Below, in pieces: positions 46,401 through 56,550 of a DNA stretch of 56,550 nt. The stretch comes from Parachlorella kessleri. Lineage: Eukaryota > Chlorophyta > Trebouxiophyceae > Chlorellales > Chlorellaceae. Positions within the stretch are counted from its first letter, which is position 1; each line of letters starts with the position of its first letter. The stretch lies in contig BBXU01002197.1 of NCBI GenBank assembly GCA_001598975.1, forward strand, positions 1 to 56,550, written 5' to 3'. Made by a program: the position numbers and the translations under genes. Below the pieces are notes generated by a model. The model searched no databases and was not told where the DNA came from. It saw nothing but the letters and a program-made list of their open reading frames with translations.

Positions 46401-49400
46401 CCCCATGCATCCCGTGGTGGTATTGGTTCGACAGGCTGTCTTGCAGCGCACCTTCTTGGCAGCGGCATGCTCCCCTTGCAGCTGTGAGATGGCGGCATTG
46501 CTCTGGTCAAACACCGTCTCCAGCCGTGCATTCCGTTCCCGCAGCTCCGCAACAGTGTCTTCTGTCTGCAGGAGGAGAAGGGACCCCAGGGAGAGTGTCA
46601 TCCCTCGCCGGCCAGCTCAGACTTCTAGCGCTAGGACCACGACTTAGATGGCAGAGACCACAGGTACCTGCGCCAGTATCCTGCGTCTAATTGATGACCG
46701 CCTGATGGGGCCTGCCGGCTGCATGGAACAGCTCCAAACAGCCTCTAACTGCCCAAGCACTTCTGTACCGGCACCCGCACTCCATTGATCTTCTTCTACC
46801 TACAACTGCCCCCGCGTTCGGCACCCAATTGGCGTGGCCAAACCTCGCACCCGCAAGCACCACCCTCGCTCCGCAATACCCCTCCCCCCACCTGCCGCAG
46901 CTGCTCCCGCAGCGCCGCCTGCTCTGCTGTGTGCAGCGCCTCGGCGCCCGCCGCCAGCTGCGCCCGCGCCTCCTCCAGCAGCCTCGACAGCCGCACATTC
47001 TCCAGCTGCAGGGCGCGCATGTCGCCCTGGGTGTCCTCGTTCACCACAGCCTGCACCATGCGGGTAGATGAATGTTGATCTACAATTGTGACTGGTGGGC
47101 CAGGGGCTATGCAGTGCACGAGAGTCAGCCGGGACGACTGCATGCGCCTGCTGGTGACCACCCATAACTTGCTGGCTTGTGGGGAGAAGACCATGTGCTG
47201 CACATCCCACCATTCAGGCCACCTCTGGCTCGGGCTCCATCCACACCTTGTCTCAGGCAACGCTGGAACATCAGTCACTTCACTGCCAGGCCTCCACAAG
47301 TACCAGACCTTGTTCTTAATCTTCTTGGCCCCCGCAGCAAAGAGCAGTGTGCTGTGCGTCTCCTGCGCGCTCTCTGCCGAAGGGCTGACGTTGGCGATGA
47401 TGCATGTCTTGCTGTTGCCGCCCAAGGACTCCTGCACCCAAGGATTCCATGCCCGTATTGCCCGAGCTTTCAGTGGACCAACAGCTGTATATTCCAACTG
47501 ACAGGAGCCCCCAGTGTCTAGCTCATCACACACCCTGTGCAACGCATAAGTGCTCGCACATGGACAGGCGGGGGCAGAGTGAGAGCACGAGTGCAACGAA
47601 GGCCATGGGTGTCACTAGAGTGAGCAGCTGCTGGCGGCTGCCTGACCAGCCACCTGCAGGAGGAAGGTGAGGCGCGAGTCTCTGTAGGGCACGTGCGTGG
47701 AGGGGCGCTTCTGGCGCTCCACCAGCGCAGAGATCACGCGGCCCAGCGTGGTCAGGCTCTTGTTGATGCTCTGCGCCTCCGTGAGCCGCTCCCCCGTCGC
47801 CCCGCTCTTGCCCACACGCTCGCTGCCTGCAGCGCAGCCAATGCGGCGTTAGCTGGAACGCTACTGTGACCTTGGGGCCCGAAAGAAAAGCGCACTGGAG
47901 GTACAGTACCCAACCCGACTGAGGCTGGAGAGGGTCCACGTGCTGGCCGCAGCCGCACCGGAGGCAAGCGTGAGCAAACCCTGGCATTCCCAGCAAGGCT
48001 GCACCATTCATGATGCGTGCAGGCAACCCGGCAACCGGGCATGATGCTACCACCGCTGCTGCCGCTGTAGCAAGACTTACCTGCCAGGTCAATGAGGTTG
48101 AGCTTGGAGTACTTCACATTGGTCAGACCACTCTCTGCCCGCTCGTGCGCCTCGATGGTGCAGGTAAACACTGCAGTACACGCTTTAGCTTATCTTGCAG
48201 CAAGGACGTCGAGCATGGGCGACACCTTTCAAGCACAAGTCTATCATGCTGGGATGAGCTTTCAGGACATCCACCGTGGCTGTACGCCTGTGGGATCCAC
48301 ACTCCCGCCAAGTGCACAACACATGAAGCCGGGGGGGCCGCACTAAACAAGCGGCAGGCACTCCTGCTACCTGAGTGTGACCGGCTGGACTCGTGGTTCA
48401 TCTTGGTCTCAGCCATGTGCCGGTTGGCGCTGCCTTTCGCCATCAGGGCAATGACGTCGTCAGCTGCACAGCGCAGCACACCAGGACCAGCAGCTGCTTT
48501 CAACGTGCATGCAAGGCAAACTTACGAGCCAACAGTGTGAGGACAGACCACCGGCAGACATCATATGGTGTGTAGCTCACTGGCCATTGCTGGTACTTGT
48601 GCATGGTAGGCGTGGTTGGCACTGCACCATACACAAACTGTAAGCAGACGTGACAGGTCTCGGTATGAACACAGGCAGGGAGATTGCAGGGCCTGGACCT
48701 ACCATTGACCACATAGGTCTCTGAGAGGTCCTCAACATAGACTCCCCGCTTGATGTCGCCATCCCTGACGTTCAGCCCCGAGGAGGTTGGCCGCAGCAGG
48801 TCTGTGATGACCTCATTGTATATCTCCAGGAAACTGCAGCCCAGGGGTGGCAGTAGTGAAGCTGACGGGTGCTTTCGAGAGATGCTTAGCAGCACAGCCA
48901 CAAGGCACTCGGGTGCATCTTCTACAGACAGCTATCATCCACTGCTCAGAGCCTGAAGTAGGCGTTGCGGGTACATGTTACTGATAGCGGGCACAAGGTG
49001 GCGCAGGTGAAGTACACATGGCTGCACAACACACCCAGATCTGAGGAAGGTACCATCCCAACACCCCCACTACCATGATTCACCCACGAGGATTGCCCAT
49101 TGCAAGGTCCTGAAGGCGGGTGGCACTTACCTGCACTTGACCGAGTAGCGTAACCGGTCCAGCCCTTTCTCGTGCTCCTCATCGCTGATGCGCTGGAACA
49201 GCTGCTCAAAGACGCGCAAGATGAGGCCGCACTGCAAGCAGGTAGATGTGATGACAAGGAGGTTGGCACCTATAAGTTCAATGGGCTGGGACAGGCTACT
49301 TGCTGCCCAGCGCTGCACAGCGTTGCACACTGTGTTGCTCAGGCGCGTGCAGCAATATGCAAGTCTAGGTTTCAATCGGCTTGTTCTGGGCGGTGCGGCC

Positions 49401-51236
49401 GACATGAGAACGCCCCACACGTCGTATCCATGACCCTCCTCAGTTACTGCCTCGACACCTGTTTGCTGAGCTGGCCATCATCATCCCGGGCTGCCGTGCC
49501 CTGCATGGTGTACGTCTTCCCAGCCCCTGTCTGTCCATACCTGCACCACGCAGCAACGTGACATTGGGCTTGGGCTCCGGAAAACTCTGGCCTGCCGCGG
49601 GGGCTGGGGAAGCAGCGCAGCTGAGCCAGCAAGGCACCAGCAGTGCGTTGTGAGCCAAGCAGAGCGGAGGGTTCCTTACCTTTCATGGCAAAGGTTAGCA
49701 AGCTGATCAACAACATGGTGTCCCTTCCCACCCAGTGTGCAGCCTGTAACCCCCACAACAACCAACTCACGCAAAGATGGAGCTGTTGAAGCCTGCCATG
49801 CAGTTGTCCACCACAGCCTCGCCGGCAACTGCAAGCAGGGAGGCACCAACCCAAGAAATTCGGCAAAATGGAGCATCTGGGAAGAGGGCAGTACAATATC
49901 AGCATCGGAGAAGCAGCAGCTTCCCCAAGCTTCTCCCAGGTGGATGGCCCAGGCAGCCTCCCCTCCTTCCTTTGTAAGGAATGACGGCCTCAAGCCTTGT
50001 TAGGGAAGCATTTGCATGGCCTATGATGTTTACATCATGGCCTGAATGCAAAGCATGCCACCCTGCTGTGCCCGCTGTGTCCAGCGGCGCCACCTTCCCA
50101 AGTGAAGCGCCTGCCTCTCCCTGTGCCTCACCTTTGTAGACATCCTCCTGGCTGGTTGAGCTGCCTAGCACATAGTCGTAGGTGCCAGTGAAGGGCTCTG
50201 GGCGGTTGGGGTCTGTGAGCATGACAGTGTGGGCACCGATGCTGGTCACACACTGCTTGCTGCCCGCCTCCCTCTGCTCCCTCTCATTGAGCGGCCGCAC
50301 CCTCACAATGACCTGCACCGCACTGACCGTCCTGTCACAACAGGTAGGGCAACCACCTCCCTGGAGAGCCTAGCGTACAGGAAGTCAAACCCCAGCTGGT
50401 TATATGCAGAACTCCGCCCCTGTCTTGGTGTCAATCAGGCTCTCTAGCACCTCGCGCCTTCTATCCCGAATGACGGATGCAGGCTGGGCGAGGGAGCACA
50501 GTCCCATTCCCTACAATAGAGGTCTGGACGCCCCTGAGTAATACCCAGTACACACGGCACAACACCAACGCCAAGGTGCATGAGCTGCATGTGGGCGTAA
50601 GGGAGCCCCTGCTGTCAAAAGCTAGCGCGGCAGCACGCAGGGTGGGGGACTGGACTTGTTCTGCAGGAGCCTCCCTCGCCTTGACATTGTCTGCGCTGCG
50701 TGCCGTGTCCTCCATGTTGAGCAGCTCCTCAAAGTCGCCGCTGACGCTCTCGCTGGTGAAGCTGCTGGCTGCACCCCCACGGGAGGACATGCAGCGCGGT
50801 GAGGAGGGCTCGCTGCCGCCCTCCCTGCCGCCACCGCCGCCCCTCCCAAGCCTGCTCCCGCGGCTGCCGGCGTCCACGCGGGACTGGGTCCTCGAGCGTG
50901 TGGCAGGGGCCGCAGAGCGTGGAGTGCCCGAAGGGGCTGGCGTCACTGCGCTGGGGCGCCCGCTGCCCTGCTCGGCACAGCACTTGGTTGCTGCGAGTCT
51001 ATACCTTTCAGGGTCTAGGGCTTCTCATATAGGTCAGCCGTTCCAGAAGGCAGGCTGCAGCCCATCCCCTGCCTTTCAGGGTACACATGGCTGTGGCCGC
51101 TGCACAGAGGACTCACCTGCCGAGAGGGGGTGGCCCTTGGAGGCTTGTACGGCGTGGGCTTGTGTGCCCTGCTAGACGTGGCTGTGTCCACTGAACCCCT
51201 ACTCAGTTGCGACTCAGCCCCGTCATCACGCCCCAT
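43431..51236 (-). CDS. Kinesin-12 family motor protein (PAKRP/POK-like)
   Basis: Plus-end microtubule motor; plant kinesin-12 acts at the phragmoplast or division plane. Twenty exons close to 899 residues: 51236..51117, 50967..50656, 50312..50132, 49828..49771, 49540..49459, 49231..49131, 48833..48703, 48463..48371, 48170..48081, 47826..47654, 47431..47309, 47050..46892, 46565..46452, 46280..46164, 45931..45890, 45630..45505, 45179..45021, 44655..44533, 43998..43928, 43755..43431. Residues 1-144 are a Ser/Arg/Gly-rich head. The motor (145-490) has [20 protein letters not shown] (226-233), [15 protein letters not shown] and SLGGNSKT. The neck KNKAVVNED places it in kinesin-12. Residues 490-770 are predicted coiled coil (for example [11 protein letters not shown]) and the tail is Ser/Pro/Ala-rich. 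The second donor (CAA|gtccag) is weak, and small coiled-coil exons may be missing. Confidence 0.88.
44319..44336 (+). repeat. Degenerate dispersed-repeat core in a kinesin intron
   Basis: TCGCATTGCCTGCCAACC, a diverged core of the CCTGCCACC family, in the intron 43999-44532. Confidence 0.4.
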
Positions 51237-51461
51237 CCTGGGCAAGTCAGATCTACAGCCTGCAGACCCTGCGCCTCTTCCAGGACATTCAGCGAGTATG
51301 TGTCATAGGTGTTGAATTCGTGACACAATACAGCTTCACCTGTCACCAACCCGACATCATTTGAGCAGAGCATGAAGAGCAGGGACAGCATGATGCGTAC
51401 CTCGGAACAGACTACCTTGGCTTGTGCCTTAGACTTTCTGGCGATAATCCGTGAAGTCCCA
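51237..51461. promoter_or_regulatory. Divergent promoter between kinesin-12 and TL29
   Basis: 225 bp between the two start codons; both genes must be driven from here. No core motif recognised. Confidence 0.45.
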
Positions 51462-53955
51462 ATGACTCGGTGGTGTTTGGCAAGGTGCTCCCCTGGCAGC
51501 TTCACTACATGCCTGCCGGCATGTAGCCCCATAGCCCTGTTATCGAGGCGGCAGGCTGCGTGTGAGTCCCATTCCTCTGTACAGTCAGGCTGGGCAGCAA
51601 CGCTGTGCCAGTAGAGCCTGTGCAAGACTGGGTTTAACTGCTACCTTATTGCAGGCAGCACCCCAGCCCGGCCCTCCAGTAGACTCACCCCAGCACAACT
51701 AGCGCCTAGCAGGCGGCAACTGCTAGGGGTGGTAGTGTCCGCGCCGCTGCTGCTGGAGGCCTTGCAGGGTCCTTCTGTACCCGGTGCGCTGGCGGCAGAG
51801 CAGGCGGAGGCACGCTTCCTGACGCCAGCGCAGCAGGCAGCAGTGGATGCAGCCTTTAATAGCACAATGACCAAGGGCAAGGTGGGTGGTCCAGACGGCA
51901 ACGGGGATAAAGCACTTAGAGGGCTGCTCTGCGGGAGTAGAGCAGAGGCTGTGCAAGGGTGCCTGGAGTGGTGGCCCCTTGCTGTTGACGGCTATGCAGC
52001 CTGGCCTGACCCGTGCAGCACGGAACCTGGCAAGTGCTGTGTGCAGGCCCCCGTGTGCTTACGCCTGGTCTTCCATGACTTTGGACCCCATCGAGCTTCA
52101 GTAGGGGGCGGCGGCCTCAATGCCAGCATACAATTTGAGCTAGATCGACCAGAGAATTTTGGGCTCAAGCGCGGCTGGTAAATAATTGTAACATTGTGTG
52201 CCGCTTATTTCCACTCATGACGCTTGCCGTGCTTGGACAGTTGCTTTATCGGCAATGGACAGAGCCCATGGAGGCAAGGCATACATCTTGTAGAGGCATG
52301 GGTAGTTAAAAGGCCCGCTTTCAGGGTTTTAATCCAGACTCTTGCAAAACACGCAGGCTGCTGAACTTGTTGCAGGAGGGTGATTCAAGCGACGATGGCG
52401 AAGCTGAAGGGCACAGCAGCAGAAGGGGCAGTTTCATACGCGGACCTGGTAGCGCTGGGCGGTGCACATGCAGTCAGGATGACAGGCGGGCCCACAATCC
52501 AGGTCCCTGTAGGTATGTCAGCGACACATTCCCGGCAATTTCCACAGGAACCCTGACTGCACGCACAGTGATGACCAGCTGGGTTGTAGCACATGCAATG
52601 CAAGCTTGGCATTGCTCAGGCCTGGATGCCAGAAATCCCCAAGTGAATGGTGGTTCAGCGTTGCTTTGGGGTTGTAGTCCTAGGCAACATGATGATGGTT
52701 GTGAATAACGCAGATACCATGAAACGAGCAGAACAGCTTGCCCTTGTTAGATGTGCACCTCATGTGTACCATCCCAGGTGCATGCCGCTTGTGTAAATGA
52801 GCGATCCATGCATCCATCTCGCTCCACTCACTGGGCGAATGGATGCAGGGCGGAGGGATGCATTGGAAGCGGACCCGGTCGGGCGCATGCCGCCTGAGGA
52901 CGCGTCAGCGGTGCAGCAGCTGGAGATATTTGCGGAGGCGGGCCTGTCGCCGCGAGAGTTCTTGGTACTGTGCGGGGGCCACACGGTGGGTTTGTTGCGT
53001 GGGAGAGGAGCTGCTGCATGGGTTAATACAAGGCAGGCAGGGCAAGGACCCCCGCCGCAGGAAGCTAGCTGATGATGCATGACTGTGGCGATGTGGGAAG
53101 CCCACAGCTCGGGGGAACTGTGTCACAGGTCCCATCAGCGCAAGTAACTTGGCCGTTTCACTCCCACCGGTGTGCCCTGCGTACTGCTTTTGAAGGAGGT
53201 GGTACCCGCCACCATGTCTCAAGTCACCCCTTGCAACTGTCAACCCCACTGTCCTGCACCACTTGCTACTCGAGTGACATGTGTTTTCAATACCAAGTCC
53301 GCAGCCAGTGATGCCTGGTGGCTTCTTTGTGTGCTTGCAGCTGGGCGGCAAGGGGTATGGTGACCCGCTGGCCTTTGATAACACCTACTACACCACTCTG
53401 CTGCAAAAGCCCTGGGCCGACAAGAGCAACTCGATGAACCAGCACATCGGTGAGCCGTCAAGTCTCTGGTCCTGCATGTCTGCTATGGTATGGGAAGGGG
53501 CTTTGATATTGATCTGTGCATCTTACCGCTCCCGTGCTGCTTGCCTATCCACCCCCCGGCATGCTATGGAGAATGAGGGCTAGAGCATTCCAGGGCATGC
53601 GGCCGTGCTTGCCGTTCCTCCGGACCCAGCTGAGCTAGCCCTCGGATTGCACTACCTGCCACCATGAAGAGAATTGTGCTGGGCCAGCCTGCTTTTCCTG
53701 GTGCAGCTGTGCGTGTGTTTGGGCGCACATTTCTCGTCACAGGCCTTGCCAGTCTTGCACTGGGCTCCCGCAGTCTCTTATAAGCAGTCGGAAAGCCACC
53801 ATTGCACTGCAGGTATCCCCACTGACCACGTGCTCCCGGAGGACCCCACCTGCCTGCCTATCATCAAGGAGTATGCAGCTGACCAGGGCTTGTTCTTCCG
53901 TGACTTTGCCACTGCCTATGTTAAGGCCACCAGCTTGGGGGTGGAATGGGTGTGA
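51462..53955 (+). CDS. TL29: Thylakoid-lumen ascorbate-peroxidase-like protein (TL29/APX4-like)
   Basis: Class I haem-peroxidase homologue; plant TL29 is a lumenal, photosystem II-associated protein without clear peroxidase activity. Seven exons close in phase to 327 residues: 51462..51561, 51655..51881, 52047..52177, 52376..52512, 52849..52985, 53341..53449, 53813..53955. The presequence is bipartite: a stromal part, then a twin-arginine signal SRRQLLGVVVSAPLLLEA (Arg53-Arg54) ending GALA at about residue 80, so import by the Tat pathway is expected. LRLVFHDFG holds the distal Arg115 and His119, ADLVALGGAHAV and LCGGHT (His243) follow, then GYGDPLAFDNTYY and IPTDHVLPEDPTC. His and Arg are kept, so peroxidase activity cannot be ruled out. 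A TGTAA lies at 54246-54250. Confidence 0.88.
53649..53664 (+). repeat. Dispersed-repeat core in the last TL29 intron
   Basis: GCACTACCTGCCACCA inside intron 53450-53812; only the core is kept. Confidence 0.5.
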
Positions 53956-54432
53956 GCATGCGCATGCGCAGGACTGTGCACAGCAGTGGATGTTAGCGGA
54001 TGTGGACGGAAGTTCTAGCAGACCAGTGCATGCGTATCGGTAAGCTAGATGATTGGCTGTTTCCTGACCGTGTCCCTTGAAGTCGAGCTTGTCATGGCAA
54101 AACGTGAAGAGAAGCTAGACCGGGCAGGCTGCCTTGGCTAGCTGCCCATTAGTGATGTTGACACAAGCATTGTGTCCTCGCTTATAGCATCCGTGTGTGG
54201 GTGATCTGTCGGCAGTGGTTTGAGGACGTAAGGGACAGGTTGATATGTAAGCCTGGCGGACCTTCTCAGTCGTCTGGGCAACTGCCGTGATCACTCAAGT
54301 GTGCGAGAGTGTCTCAGCGAGGAGTTCGCATAGCACGTATGCGCTGCCACACACCATACCCTTCGTGATGCTGCACTTACAAGTCAAGCCTGTTGTGCAG
54401 GCCTCGAGACTCGCGTATCATCTAGGTCCGAC
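53956..54432. other. Intergenic between TL29 and the cysteine protease
   Basis: Contains the likely TL29 TGTAA signal (54246-54250) and the protease promoter. No gene seen. Confidence 0.5.
54246..54250 (+). promoter_or_regulatory. Candidate polyadenylation signal (TGTAA) of TL29
   Basis: TGTAA lies 290 nt past the TL29 stop codon. Confidence 0.45.
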
Positions 54433-56543
54433 ATGCCGAGCTGGCAGTCCCGGCTATGTCTCTGCCTACTGGCAACAACAGCTCTCCAGAGCTTAAGTTG
54501 TTTGGCCTGGGAAACAAGGGAGCAGGCCCAAGCCGAGTCTGCCAGGCTCAAACCACTACTTGAGCGAGCCCTGCAGGGCAACCAGGCAAGCAAGCAAGCG
54601 CCGTGTGAAAAGAGTGGCCGAGCAGCGACAGACCATCCTGTACAAAGTAGCTGAGCTACGGAAGTGGTTTTTGTGTTCCTTGAGCGTGCTTGGCCTAGTG
54701 AAAGAATTGTTAGAGGCCATTGCTTTTTTGACAACACCAAGCGCTCGAACCCCTGCCCACTGACGACTTCGTCCAAGGACAACAGCTTGTCAATTATGCA
54801 GGACCTCCAGCTTATGCCTGTGTTTGAGGCCTGGGCAGCAGAACACGGTGCCACAGACTCCCTTCGTCCTAGCGAGCGGGCCACGCGCTATGGAAACTTC
54901 CTGCAGAGCCTGCGAGTGGTGGTCGAGACCAATCTCGACCGCAGCTCACCCATCTGGCTTAGGCCGGGCCCCTTTGCAGGTATGAAGCAAGTGATGCTGG
55001 TGCCGCCATAATAATGGCATTTGCACGGGTGGCTGCACACTACAGTGTGCTTGGTCGGACATGTGCCTGTTTTGCACGTGCACGACTGCCCTGCTTGGTG
55101 TTGAAGTATCTCTAGGTACAGGCCTGGCCTGAGAGTTGCCCAACATACCAAGTGCTCTCTGCTGCACCCCCGCGCAGACCTGTCCCTGGAAGAGTTTGTT
55201 CGCGCCTACCTGCCAAAGTCAGCTCCTTCTCTGGACAGCAAGACCTCGGTGCAGCAGCAAGCGGCCTCAGCAGCAGCAGCCGCTGCTCCTCTCGGTGCCT
55301 CTTCCAGTCGCAAGCTGCAGGCCGACGTGCCGCTGCCGGCAGGGCAGGGTTTGCTGCGGCTGGGGCGCCACCGCAAGCGCGACAAGCGGGTCCCTCGCTC
55401 TGTGGACTGGGTGGCAGCTGGGGCTGTGACCAGCATCAAATACCAAGGGAGGGTAAGGAGGCTCGCTCGGAGAGAGGAGAACAGTGATGTCTTGAAGAAC
55501 AACCGGGCGCTACACCTTGTCCTGCTGTGGGTGTTGCCACTGCTTTGAGGTGACCTTCAGAGTACCCTAGAGGACTACAAGTGCCTCTCTTAACCCGCAC
55601 CGACTGATGGCTTGTGCCTGCCTTCCTGGCCGTTTGTTGCGGTGGTGTTGCAAAATGTGCCGCGGTTGGCCGGAGGTGCCTTGGCGGTGTTCACCTCACT
55701 GTATACTCACAATATTTGCCGCCTCTCATTGCTTGGCCCATCCTTGGTTGTGCAGTGTGGCAGCTGCTGGGCGTGGACCACCGCTGCCACCCTGGAAAGC
55801 GCGCTCCTCGTGGAGCGCAAGCGCCGGGGCCGGGGCCCTGCCGGCGACTCATCAGCAGGCACCTCACCCTTCCCAGCGAGCGACAGCGAGACCGAGCCCA
55901 GCCTGTCAGTCCAGCAGATCGTGTCCTGCGTCAACTCCGAGTTGGGATATACCAGCGCGGGCTGTGGCGGGGGCTTCCCGGAGCAGGCGTTTGACTACAT
56001 TCACCGATTCAACATCAGCGAGGAGCACTTTTATGCGCCCTACTCGTGAGTGTCTGCGTCTTCTGCCTCTTGCCTAATTACCCAGTGGAGAAGTGGTTGT
56101 GGGCAATGATGTGCATGGTTGACTGCATGCTGCTGCTGTTGGTGGCCCAGTTTGCTCACAGTAAGGCCCAGCCTGCCTAGCCGGGAGTCTCCGCTGGCTG
56201 TGCACTCAATCCCTGTCAGACTTGAGGGGCTCTATGCCAGCTAATGCTCACACCTTGCCCCAACATCAGCTAGCTGTCTCCAAGGGACGCCGTTGGGCAA
56301 CCCTTCCTGGTCTTCCCCCCCGTTGCACGGTGTGTAACCCATGCACCGGCCCCACGCCCACGCCCACACCCATCCACCCGGTTACGCTGTGCGACCCTGC
56401 ACTGCAGGCTGGTCAACTCCACTGAGACCCCGCCCTGCAACCACTCCCTGCTGGCGGCCACCGCGCGCAAGCAGGTCTACCGCATACGCGGCGGCCCCGG
56501 CGCGGCCCAGGTGCCGCCCAACAGCGCCTCAGAGCTCATGAGG
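54433..56543 (+). CDS. Papain-like (C1A) cysteine protease precursor, partial
   Basis: Secreted or vacuolar protease. Five exons are visible: 54433..54585, 54802..54979, 55178..55452, 55756..56045, 56408..56543; a GTGAGCG donor follows and the gene runs off the right edge. The start gives a signal peptide (MPSWQSRLCLCLLATTALQS). The I29 prodomain shows MPVFEAWAAEHG and an ERFNIN-like E-RATR-F-N pattern. After a long Ala-rich, basic linker, the mature enzyme begins VPRSVDWVAAGAVTS, with YQGR then CGSCWAW (catalytic Cys near 206). SVQQIVSC and AGCGGGFPEQAFDYI follow. The catalytic His and Asn lie beyond the window. A 25-residue hydrophilic insertion (RRGRGPAGDSSAG...) follows the catalytic helix. 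Intron 1 appears to use a GC donor (CAG|gcaag), which keeps the phase. Confidence 0.85.
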
Positions 56544-56550
56544 GTGAGCG

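Noticed and set aside
50340..50470. Possible extra kinesin exon (reverse strand reads [18 protein letters not shown] and [16 protein letters not shown])
   Set aside because: The two stretches are in different frames, one has an in-frame stop, and no splice sites leave room for an intron before the motor exon. The direct junction 50656 to 50312 keeps the frame.
1..56550. tRNA, rRNA, CRISPR, bacterial promoters or Shine-Dalgarno sites
   Set aside because: None was recognised by eye. The region is intron-rich eukaryotic DNA, so bacterial-type signals do not apply.

Overview
This is a eukaryotic nuclear segment, most likely from a green microalga (core Chlorophyta, perhaps Trebouxiophyceae). The assignment rests on four things: intron-rich genes with short GT-AG introns (about 90-400 nt), many proteins with plastid-type presequences, green-lineage gene families (PsaN, TL29, RH3, plastid GSH1, kinesin-12, C2/EF-hand PSD), and TGTAA, the usual green-algal polyadenylation motif, after several stop codons. 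No bacterial operon, phage, CRISPR array, rRNA or tRNA was recognised. All gene models come from hand splicing. Splice phases close to whole codons in the 13 models that start and end (or run to the edge) inside the window, which is the main support for the exon lists; no transcript data were available.

Layout (strand): GSH1 start, minus, running off the left edge (1-729); plastid-type membrane protein, minus (1631-2905); DEAD-box helicase RH3, minus, 16 exons (4229-10979); MDP1-type HAD phosphatase, plus (11090-13219); PsaN of photosystem I, plus (14830-16222); a DEK_C protein with four PC4/SUB1 domains, minus (16862-20231); formamidopyrimidine-DNA glycosylase, plus (20722-24621); C2/EF-hand phosphatidylserine decarboxylase, minus (26044-32196); START/SRPBCC protein with a C-terminal AT-hook, plus (32618-35897); prolyl-4-hydroxylase-like dioxygenase, minus (36681-39562); DUF1772 membrane protein, plus (40862-42369); kinesin-12, minus (43431-51236); TL29-like lumenal peroxidase homologue, plus (51462-53955); papain-like cysteine protease, plus, running off the right edge (54433-56543+).

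The genes are mostly independent housekeeping and plastid genes rather than one pathway. Several pairs share short head-to-head promoters: RH3/MDP1 (110 bp), kinesin/TL29 (225 bp), PSD/START (421 bp) and PC4x4/FPG (490 bp). The last pair is the best candidate for a functional unit, because PC4/Sub1 proteins are linked to tolerance of oxidative DNA damage and FPG excises oxidised bases. Other unusual items are the tetra-PC4 architecture, low-complexity basic tails on FPG and on the START protein (the latter ending in an AT-hook), an 11-residue repeat inserted in the C2 domain of PSD, a 26-nt micro-exon, a probable GC-AG intron, and a dispersed repeat with a CTACCTGCCACC core that recurs in introns and 3' regions.
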